Below are positions 48,378 through 57,498 of a stretch of DNA of 64,000 nt, piece by piece. The stretch lies in assembly GCF_900114775.1 (NCBI RefSeq), contig NZ_FOUE01000004.1, positions 62,001 through 126,000 on the forward strand. The letters run 5' to 3'. The notes beneath the pieces are model-generated. The model was not told the DNA's origin and did not search any database. It was given only the letters and a program-made list of their open reading frames with translations. A program made the translations under genes and the position numbers. Numbering within the stretch: the stretch's first letter is position 1; each line of letters starts with the position of its first letter. The stretch comes from Marinobacter zhejiangensis (GTDB lineage: Bacteria; Pseudomonadota; Gammaproteobacteria; Pseudomonadales; Oleiphilaceae).

Positions 48378-48968
48378 GTGGTGATCTTCGTTGCTGTTCT
48401 GGTGTGGTCCGGCATCAATCCGAAGGACCAGGTGACCTGGTTCCTGGAGGTGTTGCCCGCCATCATTGGTGGTTTGATTCTGGCACTGACCCTGCGGCGT
48501 TTCCCCCTGACCCTGCTGGTCTATCTGCTGATCCTTGCCCATGCGGTCATCCTGATGGTGGGTGGCCACTACACCTACGCCGAAGTGCCCCTGTTCGACT
48601 GGTTTGCGGAGTGGTTTGGCTGGGGCCGGAACAATTACGACAAGCTGGGGCATTTCGCCCAGGGGTTTGTTCCGGTGATGGTCGCCCGTGAAGTTGTCAC
48701 CCGATTCGGGGTTTTTCAAAGCCCGGCGTGGAGAAGCTTTTTCCTGGTGTGTTTCTGCCTTGCACTGAGTGCCTTCTATGAGCTGATCGAATGGTGGGTG
48801 GCCCTTGCCAGCGATGAAGCGGCGGATGCGTTTCTTGGTACCCAGGGGTACGTCTGGGACACTCAGTCGGATATGGCGTATGCCCTGGTTGGGGCAATCT
48901 CAGGGCTGCTGCTTTTGTCCCGGCTTCATGACCGCCAACTGCGACAGCTGGCGGCGATCGACCGCTGA
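48378..48968 (+). CDS. DUF2238 (YjdF-like) membrane protein
   Basis: 196 residues with about six membrane helices. The characteristic NNYDKLGHFAQGFVPVM, FYELIEWW and WDTQSDMAYALVGA motifs identify DUF2238. The start is uncertain: GGAGAGAG at 48351 is well placed for a codon near 48363, which is ATC. The first legal start in frame is GTG at 48378, some 19 bases from that site. It lies 43 bases after the adaptor gene, so probably the same transcript. Function unknown. Confidence 0.88.
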   Translation: MVIFVAVLVWSGINPKDQVTWFLEVLPAIIGGLILALTLRRFPLTLLVYLLILAHAVILMVGGHYTYAEVPLFDWFAEWFGWGRNNYDKLGHFAQGFVPVMVAREVVTRFGVFQSPAWRSFFLVCFCLALSAFYELIEWWVALASDEAADAFLGTQGYVWDTQSDMAYALVGAISGLLLLSRLHDRQLRQLAAIDR

Positions 48969-49195
48969 TTTTCAGTCCTTTACTTGTCTTGAACCAGTTC
49001 TCATAATCCGCCGCCACGGCCCCTTCTGCACGGGTAGATTTGAGGCACAGTTATCTTTCGATCCTGTGTTATTCAGGTATCGTAGCGTAACAAGATGTAA
49101 CGGCGTCTGTGCCTGACAACCCAATACAAACAATAACACCTGGTCGATCAACGGATCCGATCTGACCATAGCGGCTGCGGAGTTCTCCTTTAGAC

Positions 49196-49993
49196 ATGTT
49201 TCTGGTGCTGGCAGGTTCCCTGATGACACTGGCGATAGTGGACGAAATCACTGTCGTTGAGCCCATTGAGCAGGGAGTTGTGGTGATTGATCAGGCGATT
49301 GCTCCGGATATTGAGGTGCGTACCGATGTCCGGGTCGAGCCCTTGGTGGAACAGCGTTACCGCAACATCGTCCGGCAGGCATACGACTACAGCTGTGGCA
49401 GCGCTGCACTGACGACCGTTCTGGCCTATTACCTCGGGCGAAACCTGGGGGAGCGGCAGGTTATGGAAGGGCTGCTTCACTACGGAGAAAGTGAGCGGAT
49501 TGTCGAACGTCGGGCCTTCTCAATGCTGGACATGAAACGCTTGGTCACCGCATTGGGTTATCCCTCCGGAGGGTTCCGGGCAACCATCGACGATTTGCTG
49601 GACCTGGATCACCCTGCCATCGTTCCGATTCACCACGCCGGGTTTAAACACTTTGTTGTATTGCGGGCCATCAGGGATGGTCGGGTTTACCTGGCAGACC
49701 CTTCGGTTGGCAATATCTCCTTCACGCTGAGCCAGTTCGAGGAAAAGTGGGATGACAATGTGTTGTTCATCGTTTTTCCCGGTAGTGAAAAGCCCGTTGA
49801 TGCGCTGGAACTGAAGGAAGAAGACCTCCGTTTTATTGATGATCAGACCATCACGGAACTGGCGTTTCAGCAGATGCCCGAGTTCTACGAAGCGACCGAG
49901 CGTCGAATACAGAACTTGCTTGAATTGCAGAAGAACAACCCCGACGGCAGTGTGGAAAATACCCGCAAACAACTTCACTACCGTCGTAACTAA
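49196..49993 (+). CDS. C39-family cysteine peptidase, periplasmic
   Basis: 265 residues. An N-terminal hydrophobic stretch (about 1-16) suggests export or anchoring. The peptidase core has Cys67 in YDYSCGSAALTT, His152 in HAGFKHFVVL and Asp168 in LADPSVG, the full C39 triad. A charged helical tail follows (about 205-265). Stand-alone C39 proteins like this, without ABC domains, include FapD of the functional-amyloid operon. It is the first gene of a four-gene rightward group with two outer-membrane barrels and a lipoprotein. The substrate is not identified. Confidence 0.9.
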   Translation: MFLVLAGSLMTLAIVDEITVVEPIEQGVVVIDQAIAPDIEVRTDVRVEPLVEQRYRNIVRQAYDYSCGSAALTTVLAYYLGRNLGERQVMEGLLHYGESERIVERRAFSMLDMKRLVTALGYPSGGFRATIDDLLDLDHPAIVPIHHAGFKHFVVLRAIRDGRVYLADPSVGNISFTLSQFEEKWDDNVLFIVFPGSEKPVDALELKEEDLRFIDDQTITELAFQQMPEFYEATERRIQNLLELQKNNPDGSVENTRKQLHYRRN

Positions 49994-50050
49994 TAACCGG
50001 GAATCCAGACCCGGATCAGGACAAAATATAATTAAGAATAGGGAGCTGGG

Positions 50051-51061
50051 ATGAATCGTTGGTTCGTGCGAGGGTGTGTCCTATGGTCCGTGACCGGTCT
50101 TTTTCCGGTGATGGCTATGGCCCAGGAGAACAGTGTTGACAGGGCTCGGGAAGCACTGGCTCAACAGGAAGGTGATGAAGATTCATCCCAACAACTGGAA
50201 GAGGTCTTCCAAGCCGCGGAAAAAAACTATTCGCTGCAGAAAAAAGGCACGCATTCTCTGAACTATTCGCTGGATTACTCGTACACCGGTGACCAGCGGC
50301 TGGACATTCAAATCAGCGATGGTTCAGTGCGAAATCTTGATATCGTGCCATCGGCAACTCACAGCTTCACCAATGCGTTTTCCTACGACTACGGTTTGTT
50401 TGACAACCTGACGGTGGGAACCCGGGTTCCACTGGTGGTGAAGTACGATACCCAGGACGAACTCAACGTCTACGATTTTGGCGATATTTCCTTCACCGCC
50501 CGCTGGCAGCCGTTGGCCTATGTTCCCGGGAAGATGTCGACCACCCTGTTTACCAGTCTGTCGACCAAAACCGGCGTCAGCCCCTATGAAATCGATATCA
50601 AACGCCAGTTGTCCACGGGTAGTGGTTACTACTCGATTTCCGGTGGTGCCAGCTTGTCCAAGGTACTTGATCCGGTTGTGATCTTTGGCTCCACCAGTCT
50701 CACTTACAACTTCCAGGTACAGGATCTTGATCAGGTGCGTGGCGCCCGCGTACTGGAGGAAGTTGACCCCGGGTTCAGTCTGTCGGGCTCAGCGGGTTTT
50801 GCCTACTCCCTGTCCTATGACATTTCGCTCAGTGTGTCCACGCAGATCAGTTATAGCGATGAGACAGTATTGTCATTCAGTGATGGCACCGAAGCTGTGG
50901 CCCAGGACCAGGTAACCGGCTTCCTCAGCATGTCCCTGGGTACCCGGGTGAGTGATACCACCATCATCAACACCAGTCTGGGCATTGGTCTGACCGAAGA
51001 TGCACCGGACTTCTCTCTAGGGTTGTCCCTGCCCATTAACATCTCTGGCCTGCGCGACTGA
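50051..51061 (+). CDS. Outer-membrane beta-barrel protein with N-terminal helical segment
   Basis: 336 residues with a signal peptide (cleavage near AMA-QEN, about residue 25). A short acidic helical region (about 27-65, ALAQQEGDEDSSQQLEEVFQAAEKNY) precedes a barrel of about 12 alternating strands. The protein ends in LSLPINISGLRD. A helical N-terminus plus 12-strand barrel beside a C39 peptidase is the FapF/FapD pattern, though this protein is shorter than FapF. It may form a secretion pore. The family is not certain; annotation pipelines usually call such proteins transporter. It starts 57 bases after the peptidase gene. Confidence 0.8.
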   Translation: MNRWFVRGCVLWSVTGLFPVMAMAQENSVDRAREALAQQEGDEDSSQQLEEVFQAAEKNYSLQKKGTHSLNYSLDYSYTGDQRLDIQISDGSVRNLDIVPSATHSFTNAFSYDYGLFDNLTVGTRVPLVVKYDTQDELNVYDFGDISFTARWQPLAYVPGKMSTTLFTSLSTKTGVSPYEIDIKRQLSTGSGYYSISGGASLSKVLDPVVIFGSTSLTYNFQVQDLDQVRGARVLEEVDPGFSLSGSAGFAYSLSYDISLSVSTQISYSDETVLSFSDGTEAVAQDQVTGFLSMSLGTRVSDTTIINTSLGIGLTEDAPDFSLGLSLPINISGLRD

Positions 51062-51099
51062 TCGCAGCCAATGGCGCTACTCGGGAAGGGAAGGACTTC

Positions 51100-52725
51100 A
51101 TGGGAATTGTGAGCCACAAGAAACGGATTCTCGGGGCGATGATCGCATCGGTGCTGTCCTGTACTGCCCATGGGCAGCTGGCACAGAACCTGACGATCCA
51201 CCCAAAGGCCCTGGCTCTGGGGAACGCAGTAACCGCGGATCCTCCTGGGATCATGGCGATTCACTACAACCCGGCGGGCCTGACCAAGCTGGAAGATCGC
51301 CAGCTGGAGGTCAACCTGATGGGGGTTTACCTGGACGTCGATGCTGACTTCACCGCCCCTGACGGCTACGAAATCTTTGGTATTGATGGCCTGGAAACGG
51401 ACCCACTGACGGGCCGACAGCGGGACCCGGTGGCCAACTCCAGCAGTCACACCAACAACGTCGCATTGTATGTGCCCGGTTACGGGATTCTGCGGACCCC
51501 GCCTGGACCGGCGGTGGCGCCATCGGCAGGCTTCACCATCAACCCACCGGGATCCAAACTGACCTGGGGTACGGCGTTTTACCTGCCAATGGCGGCGGGG
51601 TTCTATCGAGACAAAGACGACCCCGGTCGCTACCAGCCCCAGGCGACGGCATTGCAAAGAACCACCTACCTGTCCCCGACGGTCGCCTATGAGATCAATG
51701 ACGACTGGTCCGTGGGTATGGGTATTCACCTGTCACATATGGGCATTGCCGCCGACCAGTACATGCGGGCGCCCAACATGCTGCTCGGGGTTGCGGAAAT
51801 CCTGCAGGATGCCTTCAACTGTGAGTCGGGTGACGAACCTCTGCAACCGTGGATTGCGCTGTGTGGTGGTAATGTTGGCCCGTGGGATGATATTGGTGCG
51901 TTGAGCATCAACCTGCAGGAAACCATTTCTCCCACCTATGCGCTGGGGGTTATGTGGGAACCCACCGAATGGTTCAGTTGGGGCGCGAGCTATACCTCAG
52001 AAGCGGAAATGAACCTTAAGGGTTCCTTTGAAATTCAGTACACCGAAGACTGGTCGGGCTTCTGGCAGCGGTTGAACGGGTCGGTGCTTGGGGCGATTAC
52101 CTCCGCCATTCTCAGTCTGCCGTCCGGTGCCCCGCGGGAAGCGGGTAACGTCAGCATGGACCTGGTGTACCCGCAACACTTCCAGACCGGGATCAGTGTG
52201 GATGTACACCCAAAGCTGACCCTGAATGCCGATATTGGGTGGACGGATTACAAGCAGTGGGACGCCTTTGTCTTCCAGTTTGACCGCAACCTGGAATTCC
52301 TCAACGCGGCGAAGATTCTGTCGCCTGAAAATGCCACGTCAAACAGCCTTCGCCTGCCCCTGGGTTTCAAAGACCAGTGGAACTGGGCCTTTGGAATGGA
52401 GTTTCACGCCTCGTCACGACTGGATCTGCGGGCCGGGGTAGAAATTCGGGACTCTGTTATTCCCGATGATCAGCGTTCGATCATGGCGCCTTTTGGCGGT
52501 GCAAACCTGTACAGTGTGGGCATGGGATACCGTTGGGATAAAGACACGGAAATCGATATGAACCTGAGTTACCTTCAGTCGATAGAGACCATTCCTGCAG
52601 ACACCAGCTGTAACGTAAACTGTGACAACATCACCAACATCATTTATAACCCCTATGCCGGTCTTGATATCAAAACGTCATTGCGGGTGGTGATGGCGGG
52701 TTTGAGTTTCCGGACCAAGTTCTAA
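51100..52725 (+). CDS. FadL/OmpP1-family outer-membrane protein
   Basis: 541 residues with a signal peptide (cleavage near AHG-QLAQ). The FadL-type N-terminal hatch is GNAVTADPPGIMAIHYNPAGLTKLEDRQLEV, followed by about 14 barrel strands and a C-terminal aromatic end (SLRVVMAGLSFRTKF). FadL proteins move hydrophobic molecules across the outer membrane. A small Cys pair near the C-terminus (SCNVNC) may form a surface-loop disulphide. GGAAGGG precedes the ATG, 38 bases after the previous barrel gene. Within this cluster it could supply a lipid or hydrophobic ligand, but that is inference. Confidence 0.9.
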   Translation: MGIVSHKKRILGAMIASVLSCTAHGQLAQNLTIHPKALALGNAVTADPPGIMAIHYNPAGLTKLEDRQLEVNLMGVYLDVDADFTAPDGYEIFGIDGLETDPLTGRQRDPVANSSSHTNNVALYVPGYGILRTPPGPAVAPSAGFTINPPGSKLTWGTAFYLPMAAGFYRDKDDPGRYQPQATALQRTTYLSPTVAYEINDDWSVGMGIHLSHMGIAADQYMRAPNMLLGVAEILQDAFNCESGDEPLQPWIALCGGNVGPWDDIGALSINLQETISPTYALGVMWEPTEWFSWGASYTSEAEMNLKGSFEIQYTEDWSGFWQRLNGSVLGAITSAILSLPSGAPREAGNVSMDLVYPQHFQTGISVDVHPKLTLNADIGWTDYKQWDAFVFQFDRNLEFLNAAKILSPENATSNSLRLPLGFKDQWNWAFGMEFHASSRLDLRAGVEIRDSVIPDDQRSIMAPFGGANLYSVGMGYRWDKDTEIDMNLSYLQSIETIPADTSCNVNCDNITNIIYNPYAGLDIKTSLRVVMAGLSFRTKF

Positions 52726-52777
52726 CGAGCGCCTGCCCGGGAACGCCGACGTTTTCTGCTTTACACTGCGGTGGCCT

Positions 52778-53911
52778 ATGACCTTTCGATTCAACTCCCG
52801 GTGGCTTATTGCTGTCTCTCTGGCAACCTTGGTTGCAGGTTGCCAGAGCCATCGGGGCGCTCCTGCGCCAGGCGACTCTGGAGAGCGTTACTTTACCTGG
52901 GTGGATGAGCAGGGCCGGGTTCGGCAAAGTCCGATCAGCAACGAAACGGGTGCTTCCGAGCCGGCGGACAGCATTGAAGAGGTGGTCGGCCAGGTTCGAC
53001 GCGAACAGCAAGGCACCGCGCTAGCGGCAGAGGCCGACAAGGCAGCAGGCCCCACTTCAGTCTCTCCCAGCCCCCCCGAACGGCCTGCCGAAAGTGCTTC
53101 CGCCCCGAACGTTGCAGCACCCGAATACAATCTCAGTAACTACCCTGATGGCGATGAGCTGGCAGAGGCGGGCTTTATAAGGGAAGGGGATCGCTTACCG
53201 TACTTCACCTGGCGGGATGCCGAAGGCAATATCCGGGTCAGCTATTTTCGCCCGGAAGCCAGGGACTTTGGTGGGGGCAGCCCGATTGAGGTAGCCCTGA
53301 AGTTGACCCCCGCAAGTGTTTACCTGGCGTCGGACCGGGCCCCGGAGTTGCCGGTGACCACTGACGGCCAGTTACCGGAGGCGTTCGCTGTGTTGGGTAT
53401 CGATGCCCCGGAGCAGAGCTATTACGAGCGCTGGCGATCCTGGTGCTGCGATTCGCTTGCCCTGCAGCAGATTGAGCCGTGGCAGCTGGGGCGGGAGTTC
53501 CGGGTGTTGGTCGAGGAGTCGTCGCCCAGCTGGTCCCTGATGGAAGGGCGCAGTCACTACCGCCTTGTTCGGCTTCCCAGTCAGGAGGACCTACCGAGCT
53601 TTGTGCTTCGCCTGAAATCTTTTAACCGGGATGGCCTGTTTGTTCCATCCCTGGCTTTTCTGGATGACAGCTTGCAGCCACTAAGGATTGTGACGGACCT
53701 GGTGCCAGAATATCTGCCTGAAAACTGGCACCGCCTTGGCTTCCTCGATATTCGCGTGCCGGTGGTTCCCCAGCAGGGGGAGCGCTGGTTGTTGATCTAC
53801 ACCCGGGACTCAGACCTTGCTGGGCAAACGGTGATAGAAACCGAGCGCGGACCAAAAGCCATTCCCCATACGCCAACGGGCATGATGAGCCTGTCGGTTT
53901 CCCCATCCTGA
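52778..53911 (+). CDS. MalM-like lipoprotein with DUF4124-like segments
   Basis: 377 residues. The lipobox LVAGC puts the lipidated cysteine at about residue 22. Two similar motifs, YFTWVDEQGRVRQSP and YFTWRDAEGNIRVSY, resemble DUF4124-type repeats and flank a proline/alanine/serine linker. The C-terminal domain (about 255-377), with VPSLAFLDDSLQPLRIVTDLVPEYLPENW split by loops and GERWLLIYTRDSDL, matches the MalM family. Position 2 after the lipid Cys is Gln, so outer-membrane sorting is expected. Last gene of the C39/barrel/FadL group; it converges on the deacetylase. Confidence 0.85.
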   Translation: MTFRFNSRWLIAVSLATLVAGCQSHRGAPAPGDSGERYFTWVDEQGRVRQSPISNETGASEPADSIEEVVGQVRREQQGTALAAEADKAAGPTSVSPSPPERPAESASAPNVAAPEYNLSNYPDGDELAEAGFIREGDRLPYFTWRDAEGNIRVSYFRPEARDFGGGSPIEVALKLTPASVYLASDRAPELPVTTDGQLPEAFAVLGIDAPEQSYYERWRSWCCDSLALQQIEPWQLGREFRVLVEESSPSWSLMEGRSHYRLVRLPSQEDLPSFVLRLKSFNRDGLFVPSLAFLDDSLQPLRIVTDLVPEYLPENWHRLGFLDIRVPVVPQQGERWLLIYTRDSDLAGQTVIETERGPKAIPHTPTGMMSLSVSPS

Positions 53912-53921
53912 CCCGGTACGC

Positions 53922-54953
53922 TTAATCCTCCGGCTGGTCACGATCAAGCCACCCCTGGGATAGCCAGAAGTAGCGACCGTCTCCTGCCGGATAGGTACAG
54001 TTGTAGCGAAAGCGGCGGCTGGAAAAGGCGCGTGGTGCCTGAGCGGACACCCCGTTTTCGGTGACCGTCACCGGAATGCGGCCCTGCCCGGAGGCGAAGC
54101 AGGCCAGCCGTTGTTCATCAAACTCCGTGGGTAATTCCAGCATCAGCGTTGGCGGGTTCGTCGCAATTGGGCTGTCGGGCAAGCTATGTCCATCGATGGG
54201 AAACGCCTTGCTGAGAAGCTTGTCTTTCAGGGTGGCCAGCTGACCAAAGCCGGTAGCCATCGGAAAGCGGGGAATGCGCGTGGCGGCGGTGCTGCTGCCG
54301 ACGGCCCCGGACTGCTGCCCATACCCATACCAGCCGCGACTGGCGACGAGAGCCTCCAGTTCGCTTGAAAACTCACCGTAGGGGTAGGCGAACAGAGGGG
54401 TATCCGTGCCCAGGCGTCGTTTGATTGTTGCCTGAGCCCGATCCAGGCTGGTCGTGACTCGTTGCCGCCATTCCGGTTCGGCCTCATCAGACCTGCGAAC
54501 GAGATGATCGTGATCAGCGCTGTGGTTGGCAAGATGCACCAATGGGTGCCGCTGAAGTTCCTTCAACTGGTCCCAGGTCAGGTAGCCCGTATGACCAACG
54601 CTGTCGGTATTGACGAATACGGTAAACGGCAGTTCGCGCTCCAACAGCAGCGGTGCCGCGTTATGCAGGATGGAGTCGTAGGCATCGTCGAAGCTGATGG
54701 CGATCTGCTGGGTATCGTGCAGGCTCCCATTCAGCGCGGCTTCGGTTCCCTGGTCCAGGGGCACGACCTCCAGGCTCAGGTCAGAAATCATGTCCAGCTG
54801 CGACCTGAACAGCGACTGAGTGGTGCTGGTGGAAGGCGGTGCCTCGTCGCTGATATGGTGGTATTGCAGTATGACCAGGTCAGCATGGCCTGGCATGGTC
54901 AGTAAAAGAGACAGGGCGGCAAGGATTGTTTGTCTGATTGGGTACTTCATCAT
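53922..54953 (-). CDS. Polysaccharide deacetylase, secreted
   Basis: 343 residues from the tandem ATG at 54953 (AGGA upstream), with a signal peptide (cleavage after PGHA). The NodB-type deacetylase has the metal motif Asp89-Asp90 in SFDDAYDS and His144/His148 in NHSADH. It resembles the N-terminal deacetylase half of PgaB/IcaB, which de-N-acetylates poly-N-acetylglucosamine, but no pga genes are nearby. A C-terminal 85-residue region (from EFDEQRLACFASGQG) may bind carbohydrate. The substrate is inferred only at family level. Confidence 0.9.
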   Translation of the reverse strand: MMKYPIRQTILAALSLLLTMPGHADLVILQYHHISDEAPPSTSTTQSLFRSQLDMISDLSLEVVPLDQGTEAALNGSLHDTQQIAISFDDAYDSILHNAAPLLLERELPFTVFVNTDSVGHTGYLTWDQLKELQRHPLVHLANHSADHDHLVRRSDEAEPEWRQRVTTSLDRAQATIKRRLGTDTPLFAYPYGEFSSELEALVASRGWYGYGQQSGAVGSSTAATRIPRFPMATGFGQLATLKDKLLSKAFPIDGHSLPDSPIATNPPTLMLELPTEFDEQRLACFASGQGRIPVTVTENGVSAQAPRAFSSRRFRYNCTYPAGDGRYFWLSQGWLDRDQPED

Positions 54954-54963
54954 CGTATCCTGG

Positions 54964-55644
54964 CTAAGACTGGTTAACCTTGCGGAAGTGCGCGCGGAAC
55001 AGGGCAAAGGCTTCGTTGAGTTCCTGAATCTTTCGGGTATCCCCGCCACGGTCAGGGTGTGCCTGCATGACCGCGCGACGAAACTTCTCCTTAACGGATG
55101 AAAACTGTTCAGGGATTGTATCCAGCCCCAGTATTTCCGCTGCCCGGGCAAGGTCCTCGGAGGCATTGGGCTGTCCCCAGCGCCCGGCCCAGAAGTCATC
55201 CATCATCTTTTGAATGCTCGCGTCCGACAGCCGGTATTGTTCCAGGTCCAGATAGAACTCTCTCAGGGCGTCGGTGATGTCGGGTACTCCGGCACCAGCC
55301 ACCACGGTTTGGGGTTCTAGCTGGATTGCCAGAGGCGATATGCACAGCTGTTCTCCCTGTTCGGACAGTTTGTCCCGGAGGCGGTAAAGACTGTGAAACA
55401 GCAGGAAGTGCACCGGGAACAGTCGTTGTGGGTCGCCATAGCTGACATCGCCAATCAGCGACCATGGGGGCGCTTGCAGTGATTTGATCAGGGCGAGTTC
55501 CGACATGGGGCCGGGGGCGCTGCGCAAGAGATGCTCAACAGCCACTATCAGATGTTGTATCTGATCGGCCAGGGCCTCGGTGCTGGACTCCCTGGCCGGT
55601 GTGTTATCGGTCTGGTTGGTCGGTTGGGTTGCGTTCATGCCCAT
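54964..55644 (-). CDS. DnaJ-related co-chaperone-like protein
   Basis: 226 residues. An N-terminal DNAJ-related domain (about 25-110: LIVAVEHLLRSAPGPMSELALIKSLQ, then FPVHFLLFHSLYRLRD) is followed by a C-terminal J domain with HPD at 196-198 (AHPDRGGD). This DNAJ-related plus J arrangement is seen in marine gammaproteobacteria. It would stimulate DnaK for an unknown client. It is 10 bases upstream of the deacetylase on the same strand, although relatedness is doubtful. Confidence 0.9.
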   Translation of the reverse strand: MGMNATQPTNQTDNTPARESSTEALADQIQHLIVAVEHLLRSAPGPMSELALIKSLQAPPWSLIGDVSYGDPQRLFPVHFLLFHSLYRLRDKLSEQGEQLCISPLAIQLEPQTVVAGAGVPDITDALREFYLDLEQYRLSDASIQKMMDDFWAGRWGQPNASEDLARAAEILGLDTIPEQFSSVKEKFRRAVMQAHPDRGGDTRKIQELNEAFALFRAHFRKVNQS

Positions 55645-55665
55645 AGGGTAAGGAAGTGGCAGCGA

Positions 55666-56310
55666 TCAGGAAAGCCCTTCCATCCGCTCAAGCCCTCCAA
55701 GGAACAGCGCGGCCGCAAACCGTGCGGCCCTTTCGGCTTCTTGATAGGCCCCGTCCGGGTTTCGGTTTGAGCGCATGGCGACCTTCAGGCTCATTTCATA
55801 GGCCACACCAAAGAACGATGCGCACAGATACTCCACATCCACGGTGGGTAACAGGCCGCTGTCAATGGCATCCCGGACATCCTCTTCAAGGGAGAGCATG
55901 GCCATCCCCATGATTCCTGAACCAAAAAGCTCCTTGATGGTTTGGTCGTTACGGTGAGCCAGTTCATACACCAGCGGGTCCTGGGCGGTCGCATGAAACA
56001 GGGCCTGGTAAGTAGAGCACACAAACTGTTCGGCGCTCTCAGCGGTCTGGCGGCGTTCGCTGAGGTTTCGGTTGAGCTGGTCAAGGAAGTCGGTCAGCAG
56101 GGCGATGAAAATGTCCTGTTTGCTGGCGAAGTAGTTGTAAAAAGTGCCAGCGGCCAGGCTGGTCTGGCGGACAATGTCGCGAATGGTGGTGTTGTCGTAA
56201 CCCTTGTCGCGAAAGCAGGTTCGGGCCGCGCCCAGTATCGCATTGCGGTTATTGATTCGGTTGCGCTCCCGTTTGCCCGGAAGCTGGGGGCTGGTCTGTA
56301 ACATATCCAT
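55666..56310 (-). CDS. TetR-family transcriptional regulator
   Basis: 214 residues with a helix-turn-helix at about 38-60 (TIRDIVRQTSLAAGTFYNYFASKQDIF) and a helical ligand domain. It diverges from ttcA across 76 bases and lies 21 bases before the DnaJ-related gene on its own strand. Targets and ligand are unknown. Confidence 0.92.
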   Translation of the reverse strand: MDMLQTSPQLPGKRERNRINNRNAILGAARTCFRDKGYDNTTIRDIVRQTSLAAGTFYNYFASKQDIFIALLTDFLDQLNRNLSERRQTAESAEQFVCSTYQALFHATAQDPLVYELAHRNDQTIKELFGSGIMGMAMLSLEEDVRDAIDSGLLPTVDVEYLCASFFGVAYEMSLKVAMRSNRNPDGAYQEAERAARFAAALFLGGLERMEGLS

Positions 56311-56345
56311 ATGATGGCATCCTGTCCTTGGATTAGTGGCCCGCG

Positions 56346-56351
56346 TATAAT
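56346..56351 (+). promoter_or_regulatory. Candidate -10 element for ttcA
   Basis: A perfect TATAAT 35 bases before the ttcA ATG. At 17-base spacing the -35 reads TGTCCT, a weak match. It is the best promoter candidate in the 76-base TetR/ttcA gap. Confidence 0.45.
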
Positions 56352-56386
56352 GCCCGCCTCATTGATGACTGACTGATTATACTGCT

Positions 56387-57337
56387 ATGTCCGAATTGAC
56401 GACCCTGTTCGACCCCGCGAGTGACACTGACGCGCGGAATTCCCTGTCGCAGCCCGCGATTAACACTGAGGCAGACCGTAAACAGAAGCTGGAACTTAAC
56501 AAGCTTCAGAAGCGGCTACGTCGTGAGGTGGGGCAGGCCATTGCGGATTTCTCAATGATTGAAGCGGGCGACAAAGTCATGTGCTGCCTGAGCGGCGGCA
56601 AGGACTCCTACGCCATGCTGGATATCCTGCTCAATCTCCAGAAAAGCGCCCCGGTCCACTTCGAGCTGATTGCCGTCAACCTGGACCAGAAACAACCAGG
56701 GTTCCCTGAAGAAATCCTGCCGGAATACCTGTCTGGTCTGGGGGTTGAATACCACATCATTGAGAAAGACACGTACAGTATTGTCAAAGAAAAGGTTCCT
56801 GAAGGGAAGACCACCTGCGGTCTTTGTTCACGTCTGCGGCGAGGAATTCTCTACAATTTTGCCGAAGAACATGGGGTGACCAAGATCGCACTCGGGCATC
56901 ATCGGGACGACTTGCTGGAAACACTTTTCCTCAATATGTTCTATGGCGGCAAGCTGAAAACCATGCCACCTGTGCTGCACAGTGATGATGGCCGTAATAC
57001 GGTTATCCGCCCACTGGCTTATGCCCGGGAAAAGGATATTGCCGAGTATGCCCGTCTGCGTGAGTTCCCGATTATTCCATGTAACCTGTGTGGCTCTCAG
57101 GAGAACCTCCAGCGCCAGGTGATCAAGGAAATGCTGCAGGGCTGGGACCGGCAGCACCCAGGACGGCTTGAGACCATGTTCCGGGCACTGTGCAATGTTG
57201 AGCCGTCACACTTGGCTGACAGCAGTTTGTACGACTTTCGCAATGGCAAAGCCAAGGTTGGTGACGACCGGGCCGCTGTGGAAAGCGTGGAGAGTGCGGC
57301 GCCTGACTATGGTCGCGTGGATATCCTGAACCTCTGA
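56387..57337 (+). CDS. ttcA: tRNA 2-thiocytidine(32) synthetase TtcA
   Basis: ATP- and iron-sulphur-dependent enzyme that thiolates cytidine 32 of certain tRNAs; 316 residues. The PP-loop is SGGKDS at 69-74, and the cluster cysteines lie in Cys144/Cys147 (CGLC) and Cys232/Cys235 (CNLC). About 35 N-terminal residues are extra compared with the E. coli enzyme. Known substrates include some tRNA-Arg and tRNA-Ser species, both of which are encoded in this window. Confidence 0.97.
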   Translation: MSELTTLFDPASDTDARNSLSQPAINTEADRKQKLELNKLQKRLRREVGQAIADFSMIEAGDKVMCCLSGGKDSYAMLDILLNLQKSAPVHFELIAVNLDQKQPGFPEEILPEYLSGLGVEYHIIEKDTYSIVKEKVPEGKTTCGLCSRLRRGILYNFAEEHGVTKIALGHHRDDLLETLFLNMFYGGKLKTMPPVLHSDDGRNTVIRPLAYAREKDIAEYARLREFPIIPCNLCGSQENLQRQVIKEMLQGWDRQHPGRLETMFRALCNVEPSHLADSSLYDFRNGKAKVGDDRAAVESVESAAPDYGRVDILNL

Positions 57338-57498
57338 CCGGAACAGTTCCGCTCCATTATTCCTTCCTCCCTCCGTGCCTGGTGCGCTATCAGGTACGGT
57401 TGGCATTAAAGATGCGTGCCTAATTAGGTGCACCGAACGTCTTTGGCGGTACACTGGTCAAAAGAGCCCATTGTATGACCCGCAACGGAGGAACACGT

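Noticed and set aside
49196..51061. Complete Fap functional-amyloid operon
   Set aside because: Only FapD-like and FapF-like characters are present; no subunit with amyloid repeats and no FapA, FapB, FapC or FapE candidate is adjacent.
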